Shown: positions 44,306-53,735, counted from the first letter of the stretch. The stretch: DNA of 64,000 nucleotides from Auraticoccus monumenti (GCF_900101785.1 NZ_LT629688.1:2976001-3040000); one strand, 5' to 3'. Numbers and translations: made by a program. The notes: a model not told the origin generated them from the letters alone.

Positions 44306-45349
44306 TCAGCCGAAGGTCACCCGCAGCGGGTCGGCGCCGAGGTCGACCTCGGCGTTGGTGCTCAGCAGCACCGACACCTCACCCTCCTGCTCGCCCTCCT
44401 CGTACTCGGAGGTGTAGCTGTAGCGGTAGACCAGCCCCGCGGTCAGGTAGGAGGTGGCGCGGGTGGGGTCGGTGCCGTCCAACCGGGGGTCGAAGGAGTC
44501 CATCGGGTCGTCCTCGGCCGACCAGCGGCCCTCGCCCTCCACCTCGTGGCTGCTGTTGACGCCGGCCTCGAACGGGCACCCCGACGGGGCCGGGCCCGTC
44601 TCGGTCAGGCACTCGTCGAGGGCGTCCTCGACCAGCGTCGCGAAGGCGTCCGCGCCCTCCTCGGTCAGCGTCGGGGCCAGCTCGGAGCTGCTCAGCACCC
44701 GTCCCGGGACGGGCACCAGCAGCGCGCCGTCGCCGTAGGAGAGGCGGGGGTTGCCGGTCTCCACCGGGTAGCTGCCCGGGAACAGGGTCAGCCGGTCCCC
44801 GGTGACGTCGGCCCCACCGACGCGCAGCGCCAGCCGGTCCGAGCGCAGGCTGGAGACGTCGAGCTCGCTGACCACCTCCGAGAGCCGGAAGCCGCCGTCG
44901 ACCTCGGTGACGGAGAAGGTCTCGGTGACCCGCTCGGAGCCGACGCGGTAGCTGGCCTCCACCGAGCCGGCGTCGACCACCTCGGGGACGCTGACGTCGG
45001 TGATCGGGGCCATCGCGCGGGAGACGGAGAGCACCTGGTCGGTGAGCAGGGAGGTGTCGGCGGGCTGGGTGGCGGCGTGGGAGAGGGCCGCGACGGCGTC
45101 GCCGCGGGCCACGGCGTCCAGGTAGCCGCGGACGGCCGCCGACGCGGTGGAGGTGGGGGTCGAGGGGGTGCTCGGCGTCGGCACCGGCGTGGGGGACCCG
45201 CCGCCGCCACCGCCGCGCCCCGCGACCAGGGCGATCCCGCCGCCCACCCCGAGCAGGGAGGAGACCAGCACCGCGACGAGGGTGATCAGCACCCGACGGC
45301 CCCAGGTCGGGGTCGCTGCCGCACCGCTCCCGCCCGCACTGCTGACCAT
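44306..45349 (-). CDS. Single-pass exported protein of unknown function
   Basis: A 347-residue protein: one N-terminal transmembrane helix (about 20-43, VLITLVAVLVSSLLGVGGGIALV), a glycine/proline/threonine linker (about 44-65), then an extracytoplasmic domain containing NTF2-like features (AAVRGYLDAVARGDAVAALSH, about 67-90) and two further beta-rich parts; three cysteines near LDECLTETG and SGCPFEAG could pair. Membrane anchored, possibly related to the DUF4878/lumazine-binding-like exported families; no catalytic motif. ATG with GAGGACAGGA upstream. Divergent from etfBA. Confidence 0.7.
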   Translation of the reverse strand: MVSSAGGSGAAATPTWGRRVLITLVAVLVSSLLGVGGGIALVAGRGGGGGGSPTPVPTPSTPSTPTSTASAAVRGYLDAVARGDAVAALSHAATQPADTSLLTDQVLSVSRAMAPITDVSVPEVVDAGSVEASYRVGSERVTETFSVTEVDGGFRLSEVVSELDVSSLRSDRLALRVGGADVTGDRLTLFPGSYPVETGNPRLSYGDGALLVPVPGRVLSSSELAPTLTEEGADAFATLVEDALDECLTETGPAPSGCPFEAGVNSSHEVEGEGRWSAEDDPMDSFDPRLDGTDPTRATSYLTAGLVYRYSYTSEYEEGEQEGEVSVLLSTNAEVDLGADPLRVTFG

Positions 45350-45417
45350 CGCCGTCCTGTCCTCGAGACCCACCCGGTTCGGCGACACAGTAGCCGGGGC
45401 GTCGGCCCGCGCCGTGG

Positions 45418-45434
45418 TTACCCGTGGGTAATAT
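45418..45434 (+). promoter_or_regulatory. etfBA promoter with overlapping inverted repeat (candidate operator)
   Basis: TTACCC-GT-GGGTAA (45418-45431), six-base arms, overlaps a consensus-like -10 TAATAT (45429-45434) and leaves a 65-nt leader before the etfB ATG. Occlusion of the -10 suggests a repressor, probably of the TetR type known to control fatty-acid oxidation genes. Confidence 0.6.
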
Positions 45435-45499
45435 AGGGCTGCGACGACACCGGTGGTCACCCGCCGCCGGTCCGCACGACCTCGACGGAGTGGATGACG

Positions 45500-46282
45500 A
45501 TGCGCATCGTGACCCTGGTCAAGTACGTCCCCGACGCCACCGGCGACCGCGAGTTCGCCGACGACGGCACGGTGGACCGGGAGGCCGGCGACGGCCTGCT
45601 GAGCGAGCTGGACGAGTACGCCGTGGAGCAGTCCCTGCAGCTGGCCGAGGCCGGGGACGACGTCGAGGTCGTCGCCCTGACGATGGGCCCCGAGGACGCG
45701 GCGGACGCGATCAAGAAGGCGCTGCAGCTCGGCGCCTCCTCGGGGGTGCACGTGCTCGACGAGGCGCTGCACGGGTCCGACGCGCTGGCCACCAGCGCCG
45801 TGCTGGCCGCGGCGGTCCGCCGGCTGGAGCCGGACCTGGTGGTCTGCGGGATGGCCTCCACCGACGGCGCGATGGGGGTCGTGCCGGCCATGCTGGCCGA
45901 GCGGCTCGGCTGGCCCGGGCTGACCCTGGCCTCCCGGGTGGAGCTGTCGGGCCGCACCCTGACCGTGGTCCGCGACTCCGACACCGACAGCCAGACCGTG
46001 GTGGCCGACCTGCCCGCGGTGCTGAGCGTCACCGACCAGTCCGGCGAACCGCGCTACCCGGGGCTGAAGAACATCATGGCGGCCAAGAAGAAGCCGGTGG
46101 ACGAGTGGTTCCTGGAGGACCTGGGGCTGGACGCCTCCGCCGTCGGCCTGGGCGCCGCCCGCACCCGCGTGCTGGAGACCAGCCCGCGTCCGCCCAGGGA
46201 GGCCGGCCGCGTGGTGGAGGACAGCGACGGCTCGGGGGCCGCGGCGCTGACCCAGTTCCTGACCACCGGCAGCTACGTCTGA
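45500..46282 (+). CDS. etfB: Electron transfer flavoprotein beta subunit
   Basis: Small subunit of ETF, accepts electrons from acyl-CoA dehydrogenases and binds AMP. 260 residues: starts MRIVTLVKYVPD, ETF signature VEVVALTMGPEDAADAIKKALQLGA, GMASTDGAMGVVPAMLAERLGWP and the C-terminal KNIMAAKKKPVDEW. ATG at 45500 is preferred to 45494 because the family begins MxIVVLVK and GGAG at 45487-45490 is better spaced. Followed by etfA after 16 bp. Confidence 0.95.
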   Translation: MRIVTLVKYVPDATGDREFADDGTVDREAGDGLLSELDEYAVEQSLQLAEAGDDVEVVALTMGPEDAADAIKKALQLGASSGVHVLDEALHGSDALATSAVLAAAVRRLEPDLVVCGMASTDGAMGVVPAMLAERLGWPGLTLASRVELSGRTLTVVRDSDTDSQTVVADLPAVLSVTDQSGEPRYPGLKNIMAAKKKPVDEWFLEDLGLDASAVGLGAARTRVLETSPRPPREAGRVVEDSDGSGAAALTQFLTTGSYV

Positions 46283-46298
46283 GACCGAGGAGAACCTG

Positions 46299-47255
46299 AT
46301 GTCGAACGTGATCGTGGTGGCCGAGGTCACCGAGCAGGGCGTCAGCAAGCCCACCCTGGAGCTGGTCACCCTGGCCCGCCGCCTCGGCGAGCCCGTCGCC
46401 GTGGTCTGGGGCGAGGCCCCGGCCGCGGCGGTGGAGGCGCTGGGGCGCCACGGCGTCGCCCGGGTGCTGTCGGTGCCGGACCCGGCGGTGGCGGAGTTCC
46501 TGGTCGCCCCCAAGGCCGACGTGCTGGACCAGCTGGTCGGCACCGAGCAGCCGCTGGCCGTGCTGCTGGTCTCCACCCCGGAGAACAAGGAGGTGGCCGG
46601 GCGGCTGACCGTGCGCCGCGACGCCGCCCTGATCACCGACGCCGTCGACCTCGCCGTGGTGGACGGCGCCCTGACCAGCACCCAGTCGGTCTTCGCCGGG
46701 GGCTTCAGCGTGCGCGCCGGTCTCGGCTCGGGGCTGGGCGTGGTCACGGTCAAGCCGAACTCGGTGGCGCCGGAGCAGGCACCGGTCTCCGCCGCGGTGG
46801 AGCAGGCCGCGGTCAGCGTCTCCGAGGCGGCCCGGACCGCCCGGGTGGTGGCCAGCGAGCCGAAGGCGGCCACCGGACGTCCGGAGCTGACCGAGGCCGC
46901 GGTGGTGGTCTCCGGCGGGCGCGGGACCGGCGGGGACTTCGCCCCGGTCGAGGCCCTGGCCGACGCCCTCGGTGCGGCCGTCGGCGCCTCCCGGGCGGCG
47001 GTGGACTCCGGCTGGTACCCCCACGCCTACCAGGTGGGCCAGACCGGGAAGACCGTCTCACCCCAGCTCTACGTGGCCGCGGGCATCTCCGGGGCGATCC
47101 AGCACCGGGCCGGGATGCAGACCTCCCGCGCGGTGGTGGCGGTGAACAAGGACCCCGAGGCGCCGATCTTCGAGATGGCCGACCTCGGCGTCGTGGGCGA
47201 CCTGCACACGGTGCTGCCGGCGGTCGCCGAGCAGGTCCGCGCGGCCCGCGGCTGA
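46299..47255 (+). CDS. etfA: Electron transfer flavoprotein alpha subunit
   Basis: FAD-binding subunit of ETF. 318 residues; N-terminal SNVIVVAEVTEQG, C-terminal FAD domain with GAAVGASRAAVDSGWYPHAYQ, GQTGKTVSPQLYVAAGISGAIQH and VVAVNKDPEAPIFEMADLGVVGD, the canonical signature. ATG with GAGGAGA ribosome site. Passes electrons on to ETF-dehydrogenase; with the thiolase, hydratase and mutase elsewhere in the window it supports acyl-CoA catabolism. Confidence 0.96.
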   Translation: MSNVIVVAEVTEQGVSKPTLELVTLARRLGEPVAVVWGEAPAAAVEALGRHGVARVLSVPDPAVAEFLVAPKADVLDQLVGTEQPLAVLLVSTPENKEVAGRLTVRRDAALITDAVDLAVVDGALTSTQSVFAGGFSVRAGLGSGLGVVTVKPNSVAPEQAPVSAAVEQAAVSVSEAARTARVVASEPKAATGRPELTEAAVVVSGGRGTGGDFAPVEALADALGAAVGASRAAVDSGWYPHAYQVGQTGKTVSPQLYVAAGISGAIQHRAGMQTSRAVVAVNKDPEAPIFEMADLGVVGDLHTVLPAVAEQVRAARG

Positions 47256-47289
47256 GCGGGACCCGCACCCGGCGGGGCAGGATGGCCGG

Positions 47290-48438
47290 GTGATCGGACG
47301 GGTGCACCTGGACCACGCCGCCGGGACCGCGGTGTCGCCGGCGGCCCGGGCGGCGCTGCTGGACGCGCTGGAGCTCACCGGCAACCCCTCTTCGCTGCAC
47401 GCCTCCGGGCGGGTGGCGCGCCGGGTGCTGGAGGAGTCCCGGGAGTCCCTGGCCGCCTCCCTCGGCGCGCACCCCACCGAGGTGGTGCTGACCTCCGGGG
47501 GGACCGAGGCCGACAACCTGGCCCTGCGCGGCTCCTGGCTGGCGCGTCGTGCCGGTGGTCGGGACGCGGTGGCGGTGTCGGCGGTCGAGCACCCGGCGGT
47601 CCTGGAGACCGCGGCGGCGCTGCGGGCCGAGGGCGCCGCGGTGGTCGAGCTCGCGGTCGGGGCGGACGCGACCGTGCGCGAGGAGGCCTGGGCCGGGTTG
47701 GACCAGCGCGTCGCGGTGGCCTCGGTGATGTGGGTCAACAACGAGACCGGGACCGTGCAACCCGTCGACCGGCTGGTCGAGGCGGCGCGGCGGGTGGGCG
47801 CCTGGAGCCACAGCGACGCCGTCCAGGCGGTGGGTGTGGAGGACGTGGGCTTCGCCGCCTCCGGCCTGGACCTGCTGAGCGTCTCGGGCCACAAGCTGGG
47901 CGCGCCGGTCGGCATCGGTGCGCTGCTGGTGCGTCGTGAGGTGGGGCTGCAACCGGTGGCCTGGGGTGGCGGGCAGGAGCGCGACCTGCGCTCGGGCACC
48001 GTGCCGGTGGCGCTGGCGGCGGCCCTCGCCGCGGCCTGCGCCGACGTGGTGGCCGCACGGGTGCGGCGGACCGCGGCGCTGACCGGTCTGCGGACCCGAC
48101 TGCTGGACGGCCTGGCTGCCTCCGGGCTGGGCGGGGTGCACGTCCACGGCGGCCCCCGGACCAGCCCGGCGATCGTCATGCTCGGCTTCGACGGCCTCCG
48201 GGCCGACGACCTGCTGATGCTGCTGGACGCCGCCGGGGTGGACTGCTCCACGGGCTCGGCCTGCTCGGCCGGGGTGGTCGGCCCCAGCCCGGTGCTGCTG
48301 GCCACCGGGCTGGACGAGGCGGCGGCCTCCGCCGCGGTCCGCTTCTCCTTCGGGGCCACCAGCAGCGGGTCCGACGTGGACGCGCTGCTGACCGCCCTCC
48401 CCGACGCCGTGGCCCGCGCCCGGGCCGTGCACGGGTGA
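47290..48438 (+). CDS. Cysteine desulfurase (IscS/NifS-like)
   Basis: PLP enzyme releasing sulfane sulfur from cysteine; likely feeds MnmA for tRNA 2-thiouridine. 382 residues; PLP Lys202 in SVSGHKLGAPVG, catalytic Cys325 in CSTGSACSAGVVGPSPVL, substrate/PLP contacts NNETGTVQP and SGTVPVALAAALAAA. The loop type (GSACSAG) is group I. GTG start: CAGGAT (47278-47283) ends 6 nt upstream, hence leaderless. In mycobacteria this gene is directly followed by mnmA; here the two are separated by the two-component/ABC block. Confidence 0.93.
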   Translation: MIGRVHLDHAAGTAVSPAARAALLDALELTGNPSSLHASGRVARRVLEESRESLAASLGAHPTEVVLTSGGTEADNLALRGSWLARRAGGRDAVAVSAVEHPAVLETAAALRAEGAAVVELAVGADATVREEAWAGLDQRVAVASVMWVNNETGTVQPVDRLVEAARRVGAWSHSDAVQAVGVEDVGFAASGLDLLSVSGHKLGAPVGIGALLVRREVGLQPVAWGGGQERDLRSGTVPVALAAALAAACADVVAARVRRTAALTGLRTRLLDGLAASGLGGVHVHGGPRTSPAIVMLGFDGLRADDLLMLLDAAGVDCSTGSACSAGVVGPSPVLLATGLDEAAASAAVRFSFGATSSGSDVDALLTALPDAVARARAVHG

Positions 48439-48466
48439 GCGCCGGCCGCCGCCCGGGCCCGGTCGG

Positions 48467-49207
48467 TCAGAAGCCGTCGGTGTCGTGCTCGGCGCTGACG
48501 CGGGCCAGGCCGGTCTGGTAGGCGATGACGACGAGCTGCGCCCGGTCACGGGCCTCCAGCTTCGTCATCGCGCGCTGCACGTGGGCGCGGACGGTGAAGG
48601 GGCTGAGGTACAACCGGTCGGCGATCTCCACGTTGGACAGCCCGGTGGCCACCAGGGCGACCATCTCCCGCTCGCGCGGGGTGAGCGTCGCCACCTGTCG
48701 GGGGTGAGGTGTCTCGTGACCGACCGGTGCGGCGAGGAGACGGGCGACCAGGGACCGGGTCGCCGCGGGGGAGAGGAGGGTGTCGCCGTCGGCGATCGTG
48801 CGTACCGCGTCGAGCAGGTCGTGGGCGTCGATGCCCTTGCCGATGAAACCGCTGGCCCCCGCACGCAGCGCCCGGGCGATGTACTCGTCGGTCTCGTAGG
48901 TGGTGAGGACCAGGACGCGGCTGGCTCCCAGCTGCGGGTCGGCGCAGATCTCCGCCGTCGCGGCGAGGCCGTCCACGCCCGGCATCCGGACGTCCATCAG
49001 CACCACGTCCGGGTGCAGCTCGCGGGTCAGCCGCACCGCCTCGCGGCCGTCGCCGGCCTCCCCGACCACCGTGATGTCCTCGGCGCTCTCCAGCAGGGTG
49101 CGGAAGGCCCCACGCAGCAGCGCCTGGTCGTCGGCGAGCAGCACCCGCAAGACGCGCCCCCCTCCTGCGTCAGCGCCCTGTCGGTGGTCGGTCGCGTCCT
49201 CGGTCAT
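48467..49207 (-). CDS. NarL/LuxR-family response regulator
   Basis: A 246-residue transcription factor. Receiver domain with phospho-acceptor Asp72 (VVLMDVRMPG), acidic pocket ADD (25-27) and TTYET switch; C-terminal LuxR HTH, TPREREMVALVATGLSNVEIADRLYLSPFTVRAH, as in the DesR/LiaR group. Its start overlaps the kinase stop by 4 nt (ATGA), so they form one unit. Probable targets are the twin palindromes in the 50476-50675 region, inferred from position only. Confidence 0.93.
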   Translation of the reverse strand: MTEDATDHRQGADAGGGRVLRVLLADDQALLRGAFRTLLESAEDITVVGEAGDGREAVRLTRELHPDVVLMDVRMPGVDGLAATAEICADPQLGASRVLVLTTYETDEYIARALRAGASGFIGKGIDAHDLLDAVRTIADGDTLLSPAATRSLVARLLAAPVGHETPHPRQVATLTPREREMVALVATGLSNVEIADRLYLSPFTVRAHVQRAMTKLEARDRAQLVVIAYQTGLARVSAEHDTDGF

Positions 49208-50475
49208 CGGTTCTCGCTGTCGGTCGGGCCGTCGGAGGCCGCAGCCGTCGGGACGGCGGTGGGGGGCAGGGGCAGGTGGACGGAGACGAGGAAGCCGCCC
49301 TCGGGCCGGTGGCCCGCGCTGAGGGTGCCGCTGACGGCCGTGACCCGTTCACGCATGCCGACCAGACCGTAGCCGGGCGGGGACCCGGACCGCGGGCGCG
49401 AGGCGTCCCCGGTGTCGGTGACGGTGATGGCGACCTGGTCACGGACCCAGGTGAGGTGGACGCGCGCGCTGCTGCCGCCGGCGTGCCTGGTCACGTTGGT
49501 CAGGGCCTCCTGGATGACCCGGTAGGCGGTGAGGTCGGTGGCCGGCGGGAGGGGCGACGCCGTCCCGCTCTCGCTGATCGTGACGTCCAGACCCGAACGG
49601 CGGAACGTCTCCAGCAGCGCGGGGACCTGCGAGAGCCCCGGAGCCGGCTCGGTGGAGGTGGCGGCGTCGTCGGGTTGACGCAGCAGGCCGACGGCGCCCC
49701 GGAGCTCGTCGAGGGCCTGGCGGGTGGTCCGCACCAGCTCGTCCAGGCTGGTGCGGGTCTGCTCCGGGCGGGTGTCGAGGAGGTGGGCGGCGACGACGGC
49801 CTGCGCGTTGGCGAGGGTGATCTGGTGGGCGACCAGGTCGTGCAGCTCGCGGGCGATCCGGAGCCGCTCCTCCACCACCCGCTGCCGCGCCTCGCTCTCC
49901 CTGCTCTCCTCCGCCCTGCGTGCGCGCTCGGCGACCGCCGCGAGGTAGGCGCGTCGGTGGCGCGCGGAGCGTCCGAACACGGCGGCCACCAGCGGCGACG
50001 CCGCCACGGTCAGCAGCCGACCGGTGTCCTCCCAGGAGAAGTCGGCCTCGAAGAAGGGTGTGACGGCCACCAGCAGGGCCGCCGAGGGGAGCAGCACCGC
50101 GGCTGCTGCCCGCCCTCCGGTGCGAACGGCGAGCGAGTAGGCGCTGATCGCGGCCGGGGCGACCAGGAGGGGGGTGACCAGCAGTCCCAGCGGGGCGGCG
50201 AGCATGCCGCAGAGGGTGGTCGCCACCACCGTCGCCACGGGGGCACGGCGCCGGGCCGGCAGGACCGCCGAGCCCACGGCGGCCAGCAGGTAGGTCTGCA
50301 CCGGAGGCGCCGCCAGGGTGTCGTCGGCGTGCAGCAGGCCACCGAGCAGGCAGAGCACGAAGGCCACGGCGACCACGGTCGCCTCGAGCAGCCACCGCCT
50401 GGTCACGGGCTGGCTGCTGCCCGGCCAGGACGGTCCCGCGTCGTCCTCCGTCGTCCCCGTCCGCCAGCGCAGCAC
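49204..50475 (-). CDS. Sensor histidine kinase (HisKA_3 family)
   Basis: A 423-residue membrane sensor. Four to five N-terminal transmembrane segments (about 19-175), then a coiled coil, DHp helix with phospho-acceptor His212 (IARELHDLVAHQI), the N box IQEALTNVTRHA and the G box GYGLVGMRERV. The short loops suggest it senses membrane or envelope state rather than a soluble ligand, as in LiaS/VraS. GTG start at 50475 with TAGCCT (complement of 50482-50487) ending 6 nt upstream. Confidence 0.92.
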   Translation of the reverse strand: MLRWRTGTTEDDAGPSWPGSSQPVTRRWLLEATVVAVAFVLCLLGGLLHADDTLAAPPVQTYLLAAVGSAVLPARRRAPVATVVATTLCGMLAAPLGLLVTPLLVAPAAISAYSLAVRTGGRAAAAVLLPSAALLVAVTPFFEADFSWEDTGRLLTVAASPLVAAVFGRSARHRRAYLAAVAERARRAEESRESEARQRVVEERLRIARELHDLVAHQITLANAQAVVAAHLLDTRPEQTRTSLDELVRTTRQALDELRGAVGLLRQPDDAATSTEPAPGLSQVPALLETFRRSGLDVTISESGTASPLPPATDLTAYRVIQEALTNVTRHAGGSSARVHLTWVRDQVAITVTDTGDASRPRSGSPPGYGLVGMRERVTAVSGTLSAGHRPEGGFLVSVHLPLPPTAVPTAAASDGPTDSENR

Positions 50476-50481
50476 GTGCTC

Positions 50482-50487
50482 AGGCTA
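50482..50487 (-). promoter_or_regulatory. -10 hexamer TAGCCT of the histidine kinase gene (leaderless)
   Basis: TAGCCT on the minus strand ends 6 nt before the GTG codon of the kinase gene; the centres of the two palindromes lie about 54 and 84 bp upstream of the expected start of transcription. Confidence 0.55.
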
Positions 50488-50521
50488 CGAGAGGGACCGG
50501 CGGCCTCCGGTGCGCGAGACG

Positions 50522-50567
50522 TGGTGCGTCTGCACCAGGAGGCTGCCGGGCTGGTCGATCTGCACCA
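50522..50567. promoter_or_regulatory. Two 16-bp palindromic elements, candidate response-regulator sites
   Basis: TGGTGCgtctGCACCA (50522-50537, perfect six-base arms) and TGGTCGatctGCACCA (50552-50567, four-base outer arms kept). They share the CTGCACCAG half and start exactly 30 bp (about three helical turns) apart, in the intergenic region between the kinase and ABC genes. Confidence 0.65.
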
Positions 50568-50675
50568 GTCGGGGACGGTTCCGGCAGACGATGTGCGACC
50601 GCGCCCCCGCCGACACAGTGGTAGCTGGATCGTCCCGCACCCGGTGGGACGGCACAACGGCAGGGAAGAACGTCG

Positions 50676-51467
50676 ATGGAGATCGGGAACACCGATGCAG
50701 TCCGGCTGACCGACGTCAGCAAGGTCTACGGCAGGCGCGCCAACCAGGTGGTGGCGCTGGAGGAGGTGACGACCGCGTTCGGACGGGGGACGTTCACGGC
50801 GATCATGGGCCCGTCCGGCTCCGGCAAGAGCACCTTGCTGCAGTGCGCGGCGGGGCTGGACCAGCCGACGTCGGGGTCGGTGCTGCTGGACGGCCACGAG
50901 ATCAGCACGATGGACGAGACCGAGCTGACGATGCTGCGGCGGGAGCGCATCGGGTTCGTCTTCCAGTCCTTCAACCTGCTGCCGGTCCTGACCGTGCGGC
51001 AGAACGTGACGCTGCCCCTGCGTCTCGGCGGACGCAAGCCGGCCCGGGGCCGGGTGTCGCAGGTCCTCGAGCAGGTCGGCCTGGGTCAGCGCAGCAACCA
51101 CCGTCCGGCCGAGCTGTCCGGCGGGCAGCAGCAGCGGGTGGCCATCGCCCGGGCGCTGATCACCGACCCCGCCGTCATCTTCGCCGACGAGCCGACCGGG
51201 TCGCTGGACACGCGGAGCGCCCGGGACGTCCTCACGCTGCTGTCGGGCTCGGCGAGGTCGACCGGCCAGACGATCGTCATGGTGACCCACGACCCGGTCG
51301 CCGCGTCCTACGCCGACCGGGTCCTCTTCCTGGCCGACGGGCGTCTGGCCGGTGAGCTGCACTCGCCGACCGCAGAGTCCGTGGCCGAGCGGATGACGCG
51401 TCTGGGTGCCTTCGCCGACGAGGACGACCTGGCGCGTGCCGGGGCCGTCCGAGGGGGGCAGCGCTGA
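50676..51467 (+). CDS. ABC transporter ATP-binding protein (MacB/LolD/FtsE type)
   Basis: A 263-residue ATPase: Walker A GPSGSGKST (47-55), Q-loop VFQSFNL, signature LSGGQQQRVAIARAL, Walker B VIFADEPTGSLD, H-loop VMVTHDP. LolD/MacB-type ATPases pair with FtsX-like permeases acting mechanically on membrane substrates. ATG with GGGAAG as a modest ribosome site. The permease gene overlaps its stop (TGATG). Confidence 0.95.
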   Translation: MEIGNTDAVRLTDVSKVYGRRANQVVALEEVTTAFGRGTFTAIMGPSGSGKSTLLQCAAGLDQPTSGSVLLDGHEISTMDETELTMLRRERIGFVFQSFNLLPVLTVRQNVTLPLRLGGRKPARGRVSQVLEQVGLGQRSNHRPAELSGGQQQRVAIARALITDPAVIFADEPTGSLDTRSARDVLTLLSGSARSTGQTIVMVTHDPVAASYADRVLFLADGRLAGELHSPTAESVAERMTRLGAFADEDDLARAGAVRGGQR

Positions 51468-53719
51468 TGGTGCAGCTCGCTCTCCGCACCCTGCGGTACC
51501 GCACCGGGATGTTCGCGGCGGCGTTCCTGGCGATGTTCTGCGCAGCCATCATCATGATGGCCACCGGTGGGCTGATCGAGACCGGTGTCCGCACCGCCGT
51601 CCCCCCGGTGCAGACCGCCTCCGCCGACGTCGTCGTGGCCGGTGACCAGCGGTACCACGACTCCGGTGGCGACCCCGACGAGCCCCCGGTGCTGCCCGAA
51701 CGGGTCCGCATCGACGCGGCCCTGGCCGACACGATCGCGACGCTCCCGGGCGTCCAGCAGACCCGGACCTTCGTCTTCGAGGGGGTGCCACCGCTGGGCA
51801 GGATCGACGCGGTCGGGGTGGTAGCGGAGCCCGGCGTGGACGTCGAGGAGCTCCAGCAGCGGATCGACGCCGAGCTGGACCCCGGCACCATCACGCTGGT
51901 CGGTGACGAGCGCGGGCAGGCCGAGCTGCGGGGCGCCCAGGCCAGCGGCGTGACCGTGATGGCCCTGGCCGGGGTCTTCACCGCCTTCGCCGTCCTGGTG
52001 TCGGTCTTCGGCGTGGCCTCCATGCTCGCCCTCTCCATCACCCAGCGCCAGCAGGACCTGGGTCTGCTGAGGGCGGTGGGGGCGACCCCTCGCCAGATCC
52101 GCCGGCTGGTCCTGAGGGAGACGCTGCTGCTCTCCCTGGTCGCCACCGCCGCCGCGGTGGTCCCCGGCCAGCTCGTGAGCCGGTTCGTGTTCGCCCGGCT
52201 GGCGGAGCAGGGCATCGCCGCCGAGGGTCTCGCCTTCCGGCAGGGCTGGGTCCCGGTCGTGGCCGCGATGGCGGTGGCGATCGCGGCGGCCCTGGCCGGC
52301 GCCCTCGGAGCCGGCCGGAGGGCCTCGCGGATCAAGCCCGCGCAGGCGCTGACGGAGGCCTCCGTGGACGGCAGGCTGATCGGGCGTGGACGCCTGCTCC
52401 TGGCCGGGATCGTCCTCGCCGCCGGGTTCGCCCTGACCGTGGTGACCACCGTCGTGGTGAGCGGACCGCTCACGCCGGCCACCGGTGCGCCGGCCGTCAT
52501 CCTCCTGGCCATCGGGTTCTCCCTGCTGGCACCGGTGCTGATGAAGATCACCACCTTCGCGGTGCAGTGGCCGGTGCGGGCCCTGGGCGGGGTGACCGGG
52601 GAGCTCGCGGTGCTCAACGCACGGGGCCGTGGCGGGAGGATGGCGGCGGTCCTGGCGCCGGTGATCCTGCTGACCGCCGTGTCGACCGGGATGCTGTACC
52701 TGCAGACGACCAACGACGTGGCCGACCGACGGGCCTTCACCGACAACCTGGTGGCCGACGCCGTGGTCAGCGTCCCCGGAGGAGTCGACCCGGGTCTGGT
52801 CCAGGCCGTCAGCACCGTGCCCGGTGTGGCCGGCGCGTCGGCCTACGTCAGCAGCCTCGGGTTCATCGAGGCCCCGGCGGACAGCTCGCCGGCGAACGAG
52901 GGCTGGACGCTGCAGGGCGTCACCGCCGAGGGTGCCGAGGCCACCACGCCCGTGGACGTGACGGCAGGCAGCCTCAGCGCGCTCCACGGCGACACGGTGG
53001 CGCTCGGCGACCAGCACGCCTCGCGGCTGGGCGTCGGTGTCGGTGACCTCCTCACCGTGCGGATGGGCGACGGCACCACGCTCGACCTACGGGTGGCCGC
53101 GCAGTTCTCCGCGCAGGAGGACTACGACACGCTGCTGCTCCCCGCCGACACGCTCGCCGCCCGCACCACCGCCGGCGTCTCGACGCGCATCGTCGTCACG
53201 GCGGAGGCCGGCACGGACCCGGAGCAGCTGGTGACGAACCTGGGAGCGATGACCGCGACCGAGGAGGGACTGACCGTGGAGGGTCGTGACGTCCTGTTCG
53301 CCGAGTACGACGAGCAGAAGCGGACCGCCACCTTCGCCATCTACATCATGGTGCTGATGATCGCGGGGTACGCGGCGATCACGGTGGTCAACACCCTGGC
53401 CTCGAGCACGACGGCGCGCCGGCGGGAGTTCGGGCTGCAGCGCCTGGCCGGCTCGACCCGGGTCCAGGTGCTGCGGATGGTCGGCCTGGAGGGCGCGATC
53501 GTGTCCGTCAGCGGCATCGCCCTGGGGACGGCCGCCGCGCTGGTGATCCTGGTGCCGGTGAGCCTCAAGCGGCTCGACTCCGTGCTGCCCGCCGGACCGC
53601 CGTGGGTGTTCGTGACGATCGCCGCGTGGACCGTCGTGCTGACCCTGGCGGCCATGCTCCTGCCGGCCTGGCGCGCCACGCGTGGCCGACCGGCGGAGGC
53701 GGCGCTCGCCGTCGAGTAG
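51467..53719 (+). CDS. FtsX-like ABC transporter permease (MacB family)
   Basis: A 750-residue permease with two FtsX modules. N-terminal helix (about 10-37) and extracytoplasmic domain, three helices (about 165-290, including [33 protein letters not shown], the coupling segment), a central pair of helices (about 308-405), a second extracytoplasmic domain, and a second FtsX core (about 625-750, with [19 protein letters not shown]). Mechanotransmission type; may expel antimicrobial or lipid-like compounds, the usual role when paired with a LiaRS/DesKR-like system. Ends 17 bp before a strong hairpin. Confidence 0.94.
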   Translation: MVQLALRTLRYRTGMFAAAFLAMFCAAIIMMATGGLIETGVRTAVPPVQTASADVVVAGDQRYHDSGGDPDEPPVLPERVRIDAALADTIATLPGVQQTRTFVFEGVPPLGRIDAVGVVAEPGVDVEELQQRIDAELDPGTITLVGDERGQAELRGAQASGVTVMALAGVFTAFAVLVSVFGVASMLALSITQRQQDLGLLRAVGATPRQIRRLVLRETLLLSLVATAAAVVPGQLVSRFVFARLAEQGIAAEGLAFRQGWVPVVAAMAVAIAAALAGALGAGRRASRIKPAQALTEASVDGRLIGRGRLLLAGIVLAAGFALTVVTTVVVSGPLTPATGAPAVILLAIGFSLLAPVLMKITTFAVQWPVRALGGVTGELAVLNARGRGGRMAAVLAPVILLTAVSTGMLYLQTTNDVADRRAFTDNLVADAVVSVPGGVDPGLVQAVSTVPGVAGASAYVSSLGFIEAPADSSPANEGWTLQGVTAEGAEATTPVDVTAGSLSALHGDTVALGDQHASRLGVGVGDLLTVRMGDGTTLDLRVAAQFSAQEDYDTLLLPADTLAARTTAGVSTRIVVTAEAGTDPEQLVTNLGAMTATEEGLTVEGRDVLFAEYDEQKRTATFAIYIMVLMIAGYAAITVVNTLASSTTARRREFGLQRLAGSTRVQVLRMVGLEGAIVSVSGIALGTAAALVILVPVSLKRLDSVLPAGPPWVFVTIAAWTVVLTLAAMLLPAWRATRGRPAEAALAVE

Positions 53720-53735
53720 GCCGGCGGGGCGGACG

